A stretch of 64,000 bases of DNA from Pseudomonas fluorescens (GCF_000730425.1 NZ_CP008896.1:4526001-4590000); one strand, 5' to 3'; shown: positions 21,058 through 31,081, counted from the first letter of the stretch. Notes: a model not told the origin generated them from the sequence alone. A program made the numbers and translations.

Positions 21058-23688
21058 ATGGCCGATTGGCAGTCCCTCGATCCCGAGGCCGCTCGTGAAG
21101 CGGAAAAATATGAAAACCCTATTCCTAGCCGTGAACTGATCCTGGCGCATCTCGCCGATCGGGGTTCGCCTGCTAGCCGCGAGCAGCTGGTTGAAGAATT
21201 CGGTCTGACCACCGAAGACCAACTCGAAGCACTGCGCCGCCGCCTGCGTGCCATGGAGCGCGATGCACAGTTGATCTATACCCGTCGCGGCACCTACGCG
21301 CCGGTGGACAAGCTCGACCTGATCCTGGGCCGCATTGCCGGTCACCGTGATGGTTTCGGCTTCCTGATCCCTGACGATGGCAGCGATGACCTGTTCATGA
21401 GCCCGGCGCAAATGCGCCTGGTGTTCGATGGCGACCGTGCCCTGGCGCGTGTATCCGGCCTGGATCGTCGCGGCCGTCGCGAAGGCGTCATCGTCGAAGT
21501 GGTATCCCGTGCCCACGAGTCCATCGTCGGTCGTTACTTCGAAGAAGGCGGCATCGGCTTCGTGATCCCAGATAACCCGAAGGTCCAGCAGGAAGTGCTG
21601 GTGACGCCGGGTCGCAATGGCGCCGCCAAGGTCGGTCAGTTCGTCGAGGTGAAAATCACTCACTGGCCAACCCCGCGCTTCCAGCCACAGGGCGATATCG
21701 TTGAAGTGGTCGGCAATTACATGGCGCCGGGCATGGAAATCGATGTGGCGCTGCGCACCTACGATATTCCACACGTCTGGCCCGAGGCTGTGCTCAAGGA
21801 AGCCGCCAAGCTCAAGCCGGAAGTTGAAGAAAAAGACAAAGAGAAACGCATCGACCTGCGCCATCTGCCGTTCGTCACCATTGACGGCGAAGATGCCCGT
21901 GACTTCGACGATGCGGTCTACTGCGAAGCCAAGCCCGGCAAGCTGCGCCTGTTCTCCGGTGGCTGGAAGTTGTTCGTCGCGATTGCCGACGTGTCCAGCT
22001 ACGTGAAGATCGGTTCGGCCCTGGATAACGAGGCCCAGGTACGCGGTAACTCCGTGTACTTCCCTGAGCGCGTGATTCCGATGCTGCCTGAGCAGTTGTC
22101 CAACGGCCTGTGCTCCCTGAACCCGAAAGTCGACCGTTTGGCCATGGTGTGCGAGATGACTATCTCGAAAACCGGCGAAATGACCGACTACCAGTTCTAC
22201 GAGGCGGTGATCCACTCCCAGGCACGCCTGACGTACAACAAGGTCAGCACCATCCTGGAAGCGCCGAAGACCAGCGAAGCCAAGGCGCTGCGCAGTCAAT
22301 ACGCAGACGTGGTCCCGCACCTCAAGCAGCTCTATTCGCTGTACAAGGTGCTGCTGGGTGCACGCCATGTGCGTGGCGCGATCGATTTTGAAACCCAGGA
22401 AACCCGGATCATCTTCGGTTCCGAGCGAAAAATCGCCGAAATCACGCCGACTACCCGCAATGACGCGCACAAGCTGATCGAGGAATGCATGCTGGCGGCC
22501 AACGTGGCCACCGCCGAATTCCTGAAAAAACACGAAATTCCTGCGCTGTACCGGGTCCACGATGGTCCGCCACCGGAGCGCCTGGAAAAACTGCGGGCCT
22601 TCCTTGGCGAGCTTGGCCTGTCCCTGCACAAAGGCAAGGATGGCCCATCGCCGAAGGACTACCAGGCTCTGCTGGCCAGCATCAAGGACCGTCCGGATTT
22701 CCACCTGATCCAGACTGTGATGCTGCGCTCCCTCAGTCAGGCGGTGTACAGCGCCGACAACCAGGGCCACTTCGGTCTGAATTACGAAGCCTACACCCAC
22801 TTCACCTCGCCAATCCGTCGCTACCCGGACCTGCTCACGCACCGCGCGATCCGCAGTGTGATCCATTCCAAGCTGAACACCCCGCACGTCAAGCGCGCCG
22901 GTGCCATGACGATTCCGAAGGCACGGATCTATCCGTACGACGAAGCGGCCCTGGAGCAACTGGGCGAGCAATGCTCCATGAGCGAGCGCCGCGCCGACGA
23001 AGCCACCCGCGACGTAGTGAACTGGCTCAAGTGCGAGTTCATGAAAGACCGCGTGGGCGAGTCCTTCCCGGGCGTGATCACCGCCGTGACCGGCTTTGGC
23101 CTGTTCGTCGAGTTGACCGATATCTATGTCGAAGGCCTGGTACATGTCACTGCCTTGCCGGGTGACTACTACCACTTCGACCCTGTGCATCACCGCCTGG
23201 CGGGCGAGCGTACCGGGCGCAGCTTCCGTTTGGGCGATACCGTCGAAGTGCGGGTTATGCGCGTTGATCTCGACGAACGCAAGATCGACTTCGAGATGGC
23301 CGAGAAAACCATCGACGCGCCTATCGGCCGTAAAAAGCGTGGTGCCGAAACAACTGCGCCAGCGAAGAAAGGTGCTCCGGCAAAGGCTGCGGTCGCAGCC
23401 GAACCGGCGGCCAAGCCTGCTCGTCGTTCGTCGAGCAAGGAAAAAGTCAGCGACGCTTATCGCCCCAGTGATGCTGCGGCGAAGAACGCGGAGCTGCGCA
23501 AGAGTCGCGAGCTGAAGCAGCAGTTGCTCAATGAGGCCAAGAGCGGTGGTAAAGCGGCGTCTGGGGGAAAGTCCCAGGGCGCCGACAAACCGTCGAGCAA
23601 ACCGAGTAAACACCGTAAAGGCCCGCCCAAGGCGGGTTCGGCCCCTGCGAAAAGCGGCGGGTCGCGCAAACCTAAGGCCAAGTCATGA
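21058..23688 (+). CDS. rnr: Exoribonuclease R
   Basis: Processive 3'-to-5' RNase II-family enzyme that degrades structured RNA. The product is 876 aa: N-terminal winged helix, cold-shock domains (GRIAGHRDGFGFLIPDDG), the catalytic RNB domain with DGEDARDFDDAVY (the Asp cluster binding Mg2+), an S1 domain near residues 655-735 (GVITAVTGFGLFVELTDIYVEGLVH), and a long Lys/Ala/Ser-rich basic tail of about 130 residues. Shares ATGA with rlmB. Confidence 0.97.
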   Translation: MADWQSLDPEAAREAEKYENPIPSRELILAHLADRGSPASREQLVEEFGLTTEDQLEALRRRLRAMERDAQLIYTRRGTYAPVDKLDLILGRIAGHRDGFGFLIPDDGSDDLFMSPAQMRLVFDGDRALARVSGLDRRGRREGVIVEVVSRAHESIVGRYFEEGGIGFVIPDNPKVQQEVLVTPGRNGAAKVGQFVEVKITHWPTPRFQPQGDIVEVVGNYMAPGMEIDVALRTYDIPHVWPEAVLKEAAKLKPEVEEKDKEKRIDLRHLPFVTIDGEDARDFDDAVYCEAKPGKLRLFSGGWKLFVAIADVSSYVKIGSALDNEAQVRGNSVYFPERVIPMLPEQLSNGLCSLNPKVDRLAMVCEMTISKTGEMTDYQFYEAVIHSQARLTYNKVSTILEAPKTSEAKALRSQYADVVPHLKQLYSLYKVLLGARHVRGAIDFETQETRIIFGSERKIAEITPTTRNDAHKLIEECMLAANVATAEFLKKHEIPALYRVHDGPPPERLEKLRAFLGELGLSLHKGKDGPSPKDYQALLASIKDRPDFHLIQTVMLRSLSQAVYSADNQGHFGLNYEAYTHFTSPIRRYPDLLTHRAIRSVIHSKLNTPHVKRAGAMTIPKARIYPYDEAALEQLGEQCSMSERRADEATRDVVNWLKCEFMKDRVGESFPGVITAVTGFGLFVELTDIYVEGLVHVTALPGDYYHFDPVHHRLAGERTGRSFRLGDTVEVRVMRVDLDERKIDFEMAEKTIDAPIGRKKRGAETTAPAKKGAPAKAAVAAEPAAKPARRSSSKEKVSDAYRPSDAAAKNAELRKSRELKQQLLNEAKSGGKAASGGKSQGADKPSSKPSKHRKGPPKAGSAPAKSGGSRKPKAKS

Positions 23689-24440
23689 GTCTGGAAAAAA
23701 TCTACGGCGTTCACGCCGTAGAAGCGTTGCTGCGTCACCATCCCAAGCGCGTCAAGCAAGTATGGTTGGCCGAAGGTCGCAGTGAGCCGCGCGTGCAGGC
23801 GCTGGTCGAGCTGGCCAACCAGAACAAGGTTGCCATCGGCCAGGCCGAGCGTCGCGAAATGGATGTCTGGGTCGAAGGTGTGCACCAGGGCGTGGTAGCG
23901 GACGTGAGTCCGAGCCAGGTCTGGGGCGAGGCGATGCTCGATGAGCTGCTCGATCGCACGGAAGGCGCGCCGTTGCTGCTGGTGCTCGACGGCGTGACCG
24001 ATCCGCACAACCTCGGCGCCTGCTTGCGTTCGGCGGATGCTGCCGGTGCGCTGGCGGTGATTGTGCCTAAAGATAAGTCGGCTACCTTGACGCCGGTTGT
24101 GCGTAAAGTCGCCTGCGGTGCAGCGGAAGTGATTCCGCTGGTGGCCGTGACCAACCTGGCGCGCACCCTGGAAAAGCTCCAGCAGCGCGGCCTGTGGGTC
24201 GTGGGTACGGCGGGGGAGGCTGAGGTCAGCATTTATGACCAGGACCTCACGGGCCCGACCATCCTGATCATGGGGGCTGAAGGCAAGGGCATGCGCCGCC
24301 TGACCCGTGAGCATTGCGACTACCTGGTGCACTTGCCGATGGCCGGTAGCGTCAGCAGCCTCAACGTTTCAGTCGCAACGGGCGTCTGCCTGTTCGAAGC
24401 CCAGCGCCAGCGTGGCGCCAAGGCCAAGACCAAGAAGTAA
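23685..24440 (+). CDS. rlmB: 23S rRNA (guanosine-2'-O-)-methyltransferase RlmB
   Basis: SPOUT-family enzyme that methylates G2251 of 23S rRNA. The product is 251 aa: N-terminal substrate-binding domain (MSLEKIYGVHAVEALL), then SPOUT motifs LDGVTDPHNLGACLRSADAAG, ILIMGAEGKGMRRLT and LPMAGSVSSLNVSVATGV, which form the SAM-binding knot. Four-base overlap with rnr, as commonly found. Confidence 0.97.
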   Translation: MSLEKIYGVHAVEALLRHHPKRVKQVWLAEGRSEPRVQALVELANQNKVAIGQAERREMDVWVEGVHQGVVADVSPSQVWGEAMLDELLDRTEGAPLLLVLDGVTDPHNLGACLRSADAAGALAVIVPKDKSATLTPVVRKVACGAAEVIPLVAVTNLARTLEKLQQRGLWVVGTAGEAEVSIYDQDLTGPTILIMGAEGKGMRRLTREHCDYLVHLPMAGSVSSLNVSVATGVCLFEAQRQRGAKAKTKK

Positions 24441-24463
24441 TCAGGCCTGACGCAGGTCCAAAT

Positions 24464-24553
24464 GTGGGAGCGGGCTTGCTCGCGAATGCGCAGTGTCAGT
24501 CGCCATCAATGTTGGCTGGCCTAACGTATTCGCGAGCAAGCCCGCTCCCGCAC
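24464..24553. repeat. REP inverted pair (REPIN)
   Basis: GTGGGAGCGGGCTTGCTCGCGAAT and its inverted copy are separated by about 40 bases, after rlmB; a full-length example of the GCGGGCTTGCTCGCGAA subtype. Confidence 0.9.
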
Positions 24554-24703
24554 TGGTTTTGCATCGCCTGAAAGGTTGTTCAAATAATCACCAATTGCCT
24601 TGCGCCCTTTCTCCCCCTTCTCTACAATTGCGCCCCTTGCCTTCCTGGCGGGTGCTTATGTGCCTCCCTTCGGCAAGATTCCTAAGTGTCATTCACTCCT
24701 TGT

Positions 24704-24724
24704 CTGACCGTTTTTGAGCGGCAG
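24704..24724 (+). promoter_or_regulatory. Possible S6:S18 autoregulatory leader hairpin
   Basis: CTG-A-CCG / CGG-CAG stem with an internal bulge about 25 bases before rpsF. S6:S18 leaders in many bacteria present a bulged CCG to the S6-S18 complex; this is a shape match by eye only. Confidence 0.3.
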
Positions 24725-24747
24725 GCTACAACCCGTAAGGAGCATTC

Positions 24748-25170
24748 ATGCGTCATTACGAAATCATCTTTTTGGTCCACCCGGATCAAAGCGAGCAAGT
24801 CGGCGGCATGGTTGAGCGTTACACCAAGCTGATCGAAGAAGACGGCGGCAAAATCCACCGTCTGGAAGATTGGGGCCGTCGTCAACTGGCCTACGCAATC
24901 AACAATGTTCACAAGGCTCACTACGTGATGCTGAACGTTGAGTGCACTGGCAAGGCCCTGGCCGAGCTGGAAGACAACTTCCGCTACAACGATGCAGTGA
25001 TCCGTAACCTGGTCATCCGTCGCGAAGAAGCCGTTACCGGCCAATCCGAGATGCTCAAGGCTGAAGAAAACCGCAGTGAGCGCCGTGAGCGTCGCGACCG
25101 TCCTGAGCACGAAGGCGCTGAAAGCGCTGATAGTGATGACAGCGACAACAGCGATAACGCTGACGAGTAA
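24748..25170 (+). CDS. rpsF: 30S ribosomal protein S6
   Basis: Binds 16S rRNA with S18 in the platform. The product is 140 aa, starting [18 protein letters not shown] with the conserved [19 protein letters not shown]. The C-terminal tail is strongly acidic and ends in Ser/Asp/Asn repeats ([13 protein letters not shown]); such tails are targets of RimK glutamylation in other bacteria. TAAGGAG precedes the ATG. First gene of the rpsF-rpsR-membrane protein-rplI operon. Confidence 0.98.
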   Translation: MRHYEIIFLVHPDQSEQVGGMVERYTKLIEEDGGKIHRLEDWGRRQLAYAINNVHKAHYVMLNVECTGKALAELEDNFRYNDAVIRNLVIRREEAVTGQSEMLKAEENRSERRERRDRPEHEGAESADSDDSDNSDNADE

Positions 25171-25199
25171 TCCACGGACCTTATTAAGGAGCCTATCAA

Positions 25200-25430
25200 A
25201 TGGCACGTTTCTTCCGTCGTCGTAAGTTTTGCCGCTTCACCGCTGAAGAAGTGAAGGAGATCGACTACAAAGATCTCAACACTCTGAAAGCCTACGTATC
25301 CGAGACCGGCAAAATTGTTCCAAGCCGTATCACCGGTACCAAAGCTCGTTATCAGCGTCAGCTGGCCACCGCTATCAAGCGCGCCCGCTTCCTGGCCCTG
25401 CTGGCCTACACCGACAGCCACGGCCGCTGA
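25200..25430 (+). CDS. rpsR: 30S ribosomal protein S18
   Basis: Primary partner of S6 in the 30S platform. The product is 76 aa, basic, with N-terminal [25 protein letters not shown] and the conserved [21 protein letters not shown] segment ([20 protein letters not shown]). AAGGAG lies about 8 bases upstream. Confidence 0.98.
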   Translation: MARFFRRRKFCRFTAEEVKEIDYKDLNTLKAYVSETGKIVPSRITGTKARYQRQLATAIKRARFLALLAYTDSHGR

Positions 25431-25466
25431 GACCGGGCAGTCGACAAGTGGTAAGGGATTGAATGC

Positions 25467-26360
25467 ATGCGCGCCTTAGCTGAGTTCATCATGCGCGGTC
25501 GTGTGCAGGCCACTCTGGTAGTGGCTGGATGTGCTGCATTGCCGTTGTTGTATTGGTTGGGTGCTGCCGCGGGAAGCCTTGTGCTGCTGCGGCGCGGTTT
25601 GAAGGACGCCCTGGGCGTCCTTGCCCTGGGGTTGTTGCCGGCCTTGATCTGGTGGCTGCAATTCGGTGATCCACGGGTGCTTCTGGTACTGGTGGGGTCT
25701 TCGAGCCTTGCGTTGGTTTTGCGCGCAAGTGAGTCCTGGGTCCGTACGCTGCTGGTCAGCGTGGCATTGGGAGTGGTGTATTCGGTGGTGCTTGGCGCGG
25801 CTTTCCGCCCGCAAATCGAGGCGCTGTCGCAGGAGTTGGTAAAAATCCTGCCACTGGCCCTCGGGGATCTCTACCAGCAATTGTCGGTAGATGAGCGAGC
25901 GCGCATGGCCACACTGATTGCTCCGGTTCTTACCGGCCTGATAGCGGCACTGTTGCAGATCGTCAGTGTGCTGAGCCTGATTCTTGGGCGCTACTGGCAG
26001 GCGTTGTTGTATAACCCGGGTGGTTTTGGTCGCGAGTTTCGCAGTATCAGAATCCCCGCAGGCCCAGCGATGTTGCTGCTGGCGTGCATGCTTGTAGGGC
26101 CGAACTTCGGTCCGCAAATGGCCATGTTGACGCCGTTGTGCAGCGTACCGCTGGTGATTGCCGGGCTGGCCCTGATGCACGGGCTGGTGGCGCAAAAGCG
26201 CCTGGCCAAGTTCTGGCTGGTGGGGTTGTACGTGACGCTGTTGCTGTTTATGCAACTGATCTATCCGTTACTCGTGGTCTTGGCCATTGTCGACGGCCTG
26301 ATTGATTTTCGCGGTCGTCTGGCGCCGAAAGACGCCGATAACGCGAACGGTGAAGGTTAA
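25467..26360 (+). CDS. Uncharacterised polytopic membrane protein in the ribosomal operon
   Basis: Hydrophobic protein of 297 aa with seven to eight predicted membrane segments and a short charged C-terminal tail (LAPKDADNANGEG). It resembles the poorly characterised DUF2232/YybS-type proteins found near rplI in several lineages; that family name is a recollection, not a search. Located between rpsR and rplI in the same direction with gaps of 36 and 18 bases, so co-transcribed. Function unknown. Confidence 0.75.
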   Translation: MRALAEFIMRGRVQATLVVAGCAALPLLYWLGAAAGSLVLLRRGLKDALGVLALGLLPALIWWLQFGDPRVLLVLVGSSSLALVLRASESWVRTLLVSVALGVVYSVVLGAAFRPQIEALSQELVKILPLALGDLYQQLSVDERARMATLIAPVLTGLIAALLQIVSVLSLILGRYWQALLYNPGGFGREFRSIRIPAGPAMLLLACMLVGPNFGPQMAMLTPLCSVPLVIAGLALMHGLVAQKRLAKFWLVGLYVTLLLFMQLIYPLLVVLAIVDGLIDFRGRLAPKDADNANGEG

Positions 26361-26378
26361 AAGTTAGAGGATTTTCAC

Positions 26379-26825
26379 ATGCAACTGATCCTTCTGGAAA
26401 AAGTCGCCAACCTGGGCAACCTGGGCGACAAAGTAAACGTTAAGGCCGGCTACGGTCGTAACTACCTGCTGCCATACGGCAAAGCCACCGCTGCAACCGC
26501 TGCCAACCTGGCCGCGTTTGAAGAGCGTCGCGCTGAGCTGGAAAAAGCTGCAGCAGACAAGAAAGCTTCGGCTGAAACCCGTGCTGCCCAACTGGCCGAG
26601 CTGGAAGTGACTATCACTGCCACTGCTGGCGACGAAGGCAAGCTGTTCGGTTCGATCGGTACTCACGACATCGCTGACGCACTGACCGCCTCCGGCGTTG
26701 AAGTGCAGAAGAGCGAAGTTCGTCTGCCGAACGGCACCATCCGCAACGTAGGCGAATTCGACGTAGCCGTGCACCTGCACGCTGAAGTTGAAGCCACCGT
26801 ACGCGTTGTCGTGGTAGCAGCTTAA
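26379..26825 (+). CDS. rplI: 50S ribosomal protein L9
   Basis: The product is 148 aa. The N-terminal RNA-binding domain has the family signature [22 protein letters not shown], followed by a long charged helix (about residues 45-75) and the C-terminal domain with [14 protein letters not shown] and [20 protein letters not shown] is well placed before the ATG. Last gene of the operon. Confidence 0.98.
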   Translation: MQLILLEKVANLGNLGDKVNVKAGYGRNYLLPYGKATAATAANLAAFEERRAELEKAAADKKASAETRAAQLAELEVTITATAGDEGKLFGSIGTHDIADALTASGVEVQKSEVRLPNGTIRNVGEFDVAVHLHAEVEATVRVVVVAA

Positions 26826-26870
26826 AGCACCTAACTGACTGGCACCGCGCGTGTCAGGCAGTTAACATCG

Positions 26871-26908
26871 GGCACGATCCTGTTTACAGGTCGTGCCTTT
26901 TGTTTTTC
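26871..26908 (+). terminator. Terminator after rplI
   Basis: GGCACGA / TCGTGCC outer stem with an inner CCTGT / ACAGG stem at 26871-26897, then a T-rich run. Confidence 0.85.
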
Positions 26909-26933
26909 TACACCCCCCTAATTCCAAGTGGCC

Positions 26934-28328
26934 ATGAACGATATTTCAGCTCCCGAGCAATACGATCTGCAAACCGCTGCCCTGAAGGTGCCGCCGCATT
27001 CCATCGAGGCCGAACAGGCCGTGCTCGGTGGCTTGATGCTGGACAACAACGCCTGGGAACGTGTGCTCGATCAAGTCTCGGATGGTGATTTCTATCGGCA
27101 TGACCACCGCCTGATCTTTCGCGCCATTGCCAAGCTGGCCGACCTTAACTCCCCCATCGATGTCGTGACCCTTGCCGAGCAATTGGACAAGGAAGGTCAG
27201 ACTTCGCAGGTGGGGGGGCTCGGTTACCTGGGAGAGCTGGCGAAAAACACGCCTTCCGTCGCTAACATCAAGGCGTACGCGCAGATCGTCCGTGCACGGG
27301 CAACCTTGCGGCAGCTGATTGGTATCGCCACGGAAATCGCCGATAGCGCCTTCAACCCCGAAGGCCGCACGGCGGAAGAAATCCTTGATGAGGCCGAGCG
27401 GCAGATCTTCCAGATCGCCGAAGCGCGGCCCAAGACCGGCGGCCCGGTCAGTGTCAACGACCTGTTGACCAAGGCTATCGACCGCATCGACACGCTGTTT
27501 AACACCGACAACGCCATCACCGGCCTGTCCACTGGCTACACCGACCTCGACGGCATGACCAGCGGCCTGCAACCGGCTGACTTGATTATCGTCGCTGGTC
27601 GTCCGTCCATGGGTAAGACCACCTTCGCCATGAACCTGGTGGAGAACGCGGTGCTGCGTAGTGAGAAGGCGGTACTGGTCTATTCCCTGGAGATGCCAGG
27701 TGAATCGCTGATCATGCGTATGCTCTCGTCCCTGGGGCGGATCGACCAGACCAAGGTGCGGGCCGGCCGCCTGGAAGACGACGATTGGCCGCGCCTGACC
27801 TCGGCGGTCAACCTGCTCAACGACCGTAAGCTGTTCATCGATGACACCGCAGGTATCAGCCCCTCGGAAATGCGCGCCCGAACCCGTCGCCTGGTGCGTG
27901 AACACGGTGACGTCGGCCTGATCATGATCGACTACCTGCAATTGATGCAGATCCCTGGTTCCGGCGGTGATAACCGGACCAACGAGATTTCCGAAATCTC
28001 GCGCTCCCTCAAGGCCCTGGCCAAGGAATTCAACTGCCCGGTGGTTGCGCTGTCGCAGCTCAACCGTTCCTTGGAGCAGCGTCCGAATAAACGCCCGATC
28101 AACTCCGACTTGCGGGAATCCGGAGCGATCGAGCAGGATGCTGATGTGATCATGTTTGTTTACCGGGACGAGGTCTATCACCCGGAGACCGAACACAAAG
28201 GCATTGCCGAGATCATTATCGGCAAGCAGCGGAACGGGCCCATCGGCACCACGCGCCTGGCGTTTATCGGTAAATACACACGTTTCGAAAACCTCGCGCC
28301 GGGCAGCTATAACTTCGAGGACGAGTAA
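26934..28328 (+). CDS. dnaB: Replicative DNA helicase DnaB
   Basis: Hexameric RecA-fold helicase that unwinds the fork. The product is 464 aa: N-terminal domain (PPHSIEAEQAVLGGLMLDNNAW), linker, then Walker A GRPSMGKTTFAMN, Walker B LIMIDYLQLM and the arginine-finger segment GKQRNGPIGTTRLAF. A GTG two codons earlier (26928) is an alternative start; MNDISAPEQY is the usual Pseudomonas N-terminus. Confidence 0.97.
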   Translation: MNDISAPEQYDLQTAALKVPPHSIEAEQAVLGGLMLDNNAWERVLDQVSDGDFYRHDHRLIFRAIAKLADLNSPIDVVTLAEQLDKEGQTSQVGGLGYLGELAKNTPSVANIKAYAQIVRARATLRQLIGIATEIADSAFNPEGRTAEEILDEAERQIFQIAEARPKTGGPVSVNDLLTKAIDRIDTLFNTDNAITGLSTGYTDLDGMTSGLQPADLIIVAGRPSMGKTTFAMNLVENAVLRSEKAVLVYSLEMPGESLIMRMLSSLGRIDQTKVRAGRLEDDDWPRLTSAVNLLNDRKLFIDDTAGISPSEMRARTRRLVREHGDVGLIMIDYLQLMQIPGSGGDNRTNEISEISRSLKALAKEFNCPVVALSQLNRSLEQRPNKRPINSDLRESGAIEQDADVIMFVYRDEVYHPETEHKGIAEIIIGKQRNGPIGTTRLAFIGKYTRFENLAPGSYNFEDE

Positions 28329-28331
28329 CCT

Positions 28332-28420
28332 TGTGGGAGCGGGCTTGCCCGCGAATGCGGTATCACATTCCCCCTTTTGCTGAATGACACACTGCTTTCG
28401 CGAGCAAGCCCGCTCCCACA
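28332..28420. repeat. REP inverted pair (REPIN)
   Basis: TGTGGGAGCGGGCTTGCCC and the inverted CGCGAGCAAGCCCGCTCCCA immediately after dnaB. Confidence 0.9.
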
Positions 28421-28507
28421 TTAATTCCGACCATAGCCGTCGGAATTGGTCAAAATTTGTGCTATATTCCGCGCCCGCGATTTTTCATCTCAACACCGGT
28501 CACCGTC

Positions 28508-30811
28508 ATGCAAACAGCCAAGCCGTTATTTGACTATCCCAAGTACTGGGCCGAATGTTTCGGTCCTGCGCCATTCCTGCCCATGAGCAGGGAGGAGATG
28601 GATCAGCTTGGCTGGGATTCATGCGACATCATCATCGTCACGGGTGATGCCTACGTTGACCATCCGTCGTTCGGCATGGCGATCATCGGCCGGCTGCTGG
28701 AGTCCCAGGGCTTTCGCGTCGGGATCATTGCCCAGCCGAACTGGCAGTCCAAAGACGACTTCATGAAGCTTGGCGAACCGAACCTGTTCTTCGGCGTCGC
28801 GGCCGGCAACATGGACTCGATGATCAACCGCTACACCGCTGACAAAAAAATCCGTTCCGACGACGCCTACACCCCTGGCGGCATGGCCGGCAAACGCCCG
28901 GACCGTGCGAGCCTGGTGTACAGCCAGCGCTGCAAGGAAGCCTACAAGAACGTGCCGATCGTGCTTGGCGGTATCGAGGCTTCCCTGCGCCGTATCGCCC
29001 ACTACGACTACTGGCAGGACCGGGTGCGCAATTCGATCCTGATCGACGCCACCGCCGATATCCTGCTGTACGGCAACGCCGAGCGGGCGATTGTCGAAGT
29101 CGCCCAGCGCCTGTCGTGGGGCCACAAGATCGAAGACATCACCGACGTGCGCGGCACGGCGTTCATTCGCCGTGACACACCCGCCGGCTGGTACGAAGTG
29201 GACTCCACCCGTATCGACCGCCCGGGCAAGATCGATAAGATCATCAACCCATACGTGAATACCCAGGACACCCAGGCCTGCGCCATCGAGCAAGAGAAAG
29301 GCCCGGTTGATGACCCGCAAGAAGCCAAGGTCGTACAGATCCTTGCCAGCCCGCGCATGACCCGCGACAAGACCGTGATCCGCCTGCCATCGGTGGAAAA
29401 GGTTCGTGGCGACGCCGTGCTGTATGCCCACGCCAACCGCGTGCTGCACCTGGAAACCAACCCCGGCAACGCCCGCGCCCTGGTGCAGAAGCATGGCGAA
29501 GTGGACGTGTGGTTCAACCCGCCGCCCATTCCCATGACTACCGAAGAAATGGACTACGTGTTTGGCATGCCTTACGCACGTGTTCCCCATCCTGTGTATG
29601 GCAAGGAGAAGATCCCGGCCTACGACATGATCCGCTTCTCGGTGAACATCATGCGTGGCTGCTTCGGCGGCTGTACCTTCTGCTCGATCACCGAGCACGA
29701 AGGCCGGATCATCCAGAACCGTTCCGAAGAGTCGATCATTCGCGAGATCGAAGAGATCCGCGACAAGGTCCCGGGCTTTACCGGCGTGATCTCTGACCTC
29801 GGCGGCCCGACCGCGAACATGTACCGCATCGCCTGCAAGAGCCCGGAAATCGAATCTGCGTGCCGCAAGCCATCGTGCGTGTTTCCCGGTATCTGCCCGA
29901 ACCTGAACACCGACCACTCGTCGTTGATCCAGCTGTATCGCAGCGCCCGTGCGTTGCCGGGTGTGAAGAAGATTTTGATTGCTTCCGGCCTGCGCTATGA
30001 CCTGGCCGTCGAGTCGCCGGAGTACGTCAAGGAGCTGGTGACCCACCACGTCGGTGGCTACCTGAAGATCGCCCCGGAACACACCGAGGAAGGTCCGCTC
30101 AACCAGATGATGAAGCCGGGCATCGGCAGCTATGACAAGTTCAAGCGCATGTTCGAGAAGTACACCAAGGAAGCGGGCAAGGAGCAGTACCTGATCCCGT
30201 ACTTCATCGCCGCCCACCCAGGCACCACCGATGAAGACATGATGAACCTGGCCCTGTGGCTCAAGGGCAATGGATTCCGTGCCGACCAGGTGCAGGCGTT
30301 CTACCCCTCGCCAATGGCCACCGCCACCGCGATGTACCACTCGGGCAAGAACCCGCTGCGCAAGGTCACCTACAAGAGCGACGCGGTGACCATCGTCAAG
30401 AGCGAAGACCAGCGTCGCCTGCACAAGGCCTTCCTGCGCTACCACGACCCGAAAGGCTGGCCGATGCTGCGTGAGGCATTGACCCGCATGGGCCGCGCCG
30501 ACCTGATCGGGTCGGGCAAGGACCAGTTGATCCCGCTGCACCAGCCGTCCACTGACAGCTACCAGAGCGCCCGTCGCAAGAACTCGACGCCGGCGGGCAG
30601 CCATAAGGTCGCCAAGGAAACCACCACCAGGATCCTCACCCAGCATACCGGCCTGCCACCCCGTGGCAGCGACGGCAGCAACCCGTGGGACAAGCGCGAA
30701 CAAGCCAAGGCCGCGGCCCAGGCGCGTAACAAGCAGGCTGCCAAGGAACGCAGCGATGCGGCCAAGGGCAAGGGCGGCAAGCCTGCGCGCAAGCCGGTGG
30801 TACCGCGTTGA
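28508..30811 (+). CDS. YgiQ-family radical SAM protein
   Basis: Large radical SAM protein, 767 aa, of unknown reaction. N-terminal YgiQ domain (about 1-330), then the [4Fe-4S]-binding motif CFGGCTFC (CX3CX2C) in [22 protein letters not shown], a [16 protein letters not shown] region and a Cys-containing insert ([15 protein letters not shown]). The last 90 residues are Lys/Ala/Arg-rich and look disordered. An in-frame extension to 28457 is rejected because homologues start at or near [16 protein letters not shown]. Monocistronic, ending at a terminator. Confidence 0.92.
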   Translation: MQTAKPLFDYPKYWAECFGPAPFLPMSREEMDQLGWDSCDIIIVTGDAYVDHPSFGMAIIGRLLESQGFRVGIIAQPNWQSKDDFMKLGEPNLFFGVAAGNMDSMINRYTADKKIRSDDAYTPGGMAGKRPDRASLVYSQRCKEAYKNVPIVLGGIEASLRRIAHYDYWQDRVRNSILIDATADILLYGNAERAIVEVAQRLSWGHKIEDITDVRGTAFIRRDTPAGWYEVDSTRIDRPGKIDKIINPYVNTQDTQACAIEQEKGPVDDPQEAKVVQILASPRMTRDKTVIRLPSVEKVRGDAVLYAHANRVLHLETNPGNARALVQKHGEVDVWFNPPPIPMTTEEMDYVFGMPYARVPHPVYGKEKIPAYDMIRFSVNIMRGCFGGCTFCSITEHEGRIIQNRSEESIIREIEEIRDKVPGFTGVISDLGGPTANMYRIACKSPEIESACRKPSCVFPGICPNLNTDHSSLIQLYRSARALPGVKKILIASGLRYDLAVESPEYVKELVTHHVGGYLKIAPEHTEEGPLNQMMKPGIGSYDKFKRMFEKYTKEAGKEQYLIPYFIAAHPGTTDEDMMNLALWLKGNGFRADQVQAFYPSPMATATAMYHSGKNPLRKVTYKSDAVTIVKSEDQRRLHKAFLRYHDPKGWPMLREALTRMGRADLIGSGKDQLIPLHQPSTDSYQSARRKNSTPAGSHKVAKETTTRILTQHTGLPPRGSDGSNPWDKREQAKAAAQARNKQAAKERSDAAKGKGGKPARKPVVPR

Positions 30812-30826
30812 TCGTGGCCTGAATAT

Positions 30827-30857
30827 GCAAAACGCCAGCCTCGTGCTGGCGTTTTGC
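30827..30857 (+). terminator. Terminator after the YgiQ-family gene
   Basis: GCAAAACGCCAGC / GCTGGCGTTTTGC, a perfect 13-bp stem with a five-base loop. Confidence 0.9.
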
Positions 30858-30906
30858 TTTCAATGCGGTGGTTGGCCTGTTTGTTAAGGTGGCGCGGACT
30901 CGGACG

Positions 30907-30969
30907 CTATCGCCGGCAAGCCGGCTCCTACAGGGGAATGCATGTTCATTGTAGGAGCCGGCTTGCCAC
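30907..30969. repeat. REP inverted pair
   Basis: CTATCGCCGGCAAGCCGGCTCCTACA and an inverted, 3'-truncated partner (TGTAGGAGCCGGCTTGCCA), GCCGGCTTGCCGGCGAT subtype. Confidence 0.85.
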
Positions 30970-30975
30970 AAATAT

Positions 30976-31032
30976 GTGCAACGCTTGCACCATCGTGCCC
31001 ACGCCAGCGCCGTTTTGGTGCTGTACTGCACC
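30976..31032. promoter_or_regulatory. Two dyads upstream of the sigma-54 promoter (candidate activator sites)
   Basis: GTGCAA-CGC-TTGCAC at 30976-30990 and GGTGC-TGTACT-GCACC at 31017-31032, about 60-115 bases upstream of the predicted transcription start. Placement suits an enhancer-binding protein, but the spacing does not match NtrC (GCAC-N7-GTGC). Confidence 0.4.
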
Positions 31033-31064
31033 GGGCCCCACGATAAAGCGCAATGGCCGCCGCT

Positions 31065-31081
31065 CTGGCATAAGTCTTGCG
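31065..31081 (+). promoter_or_regulatory. Sigma-54 (RpoN) promoter of the transglutaminase/ATP-grasp operon
   Basis: CTGGCATAAGTCTTGCG fits the -24/-12 consensus TGGCAC-N5-TTGCW: GG at 31067-31068, exactly ten bases, GC at 31079-31080. The start site would be near 31092, leaving about 27 bases to the GTG start codon with an ideal Shine-Dalgarno between. Confidence 0.72.

Noticed and set aside
30985..31000. NtrC site (GCACC...GTGCC) upstream of the transglutaminase operon
   Set aside because: The half-sites are only four bases apart rather than seven; kept only as a generic dyad region.
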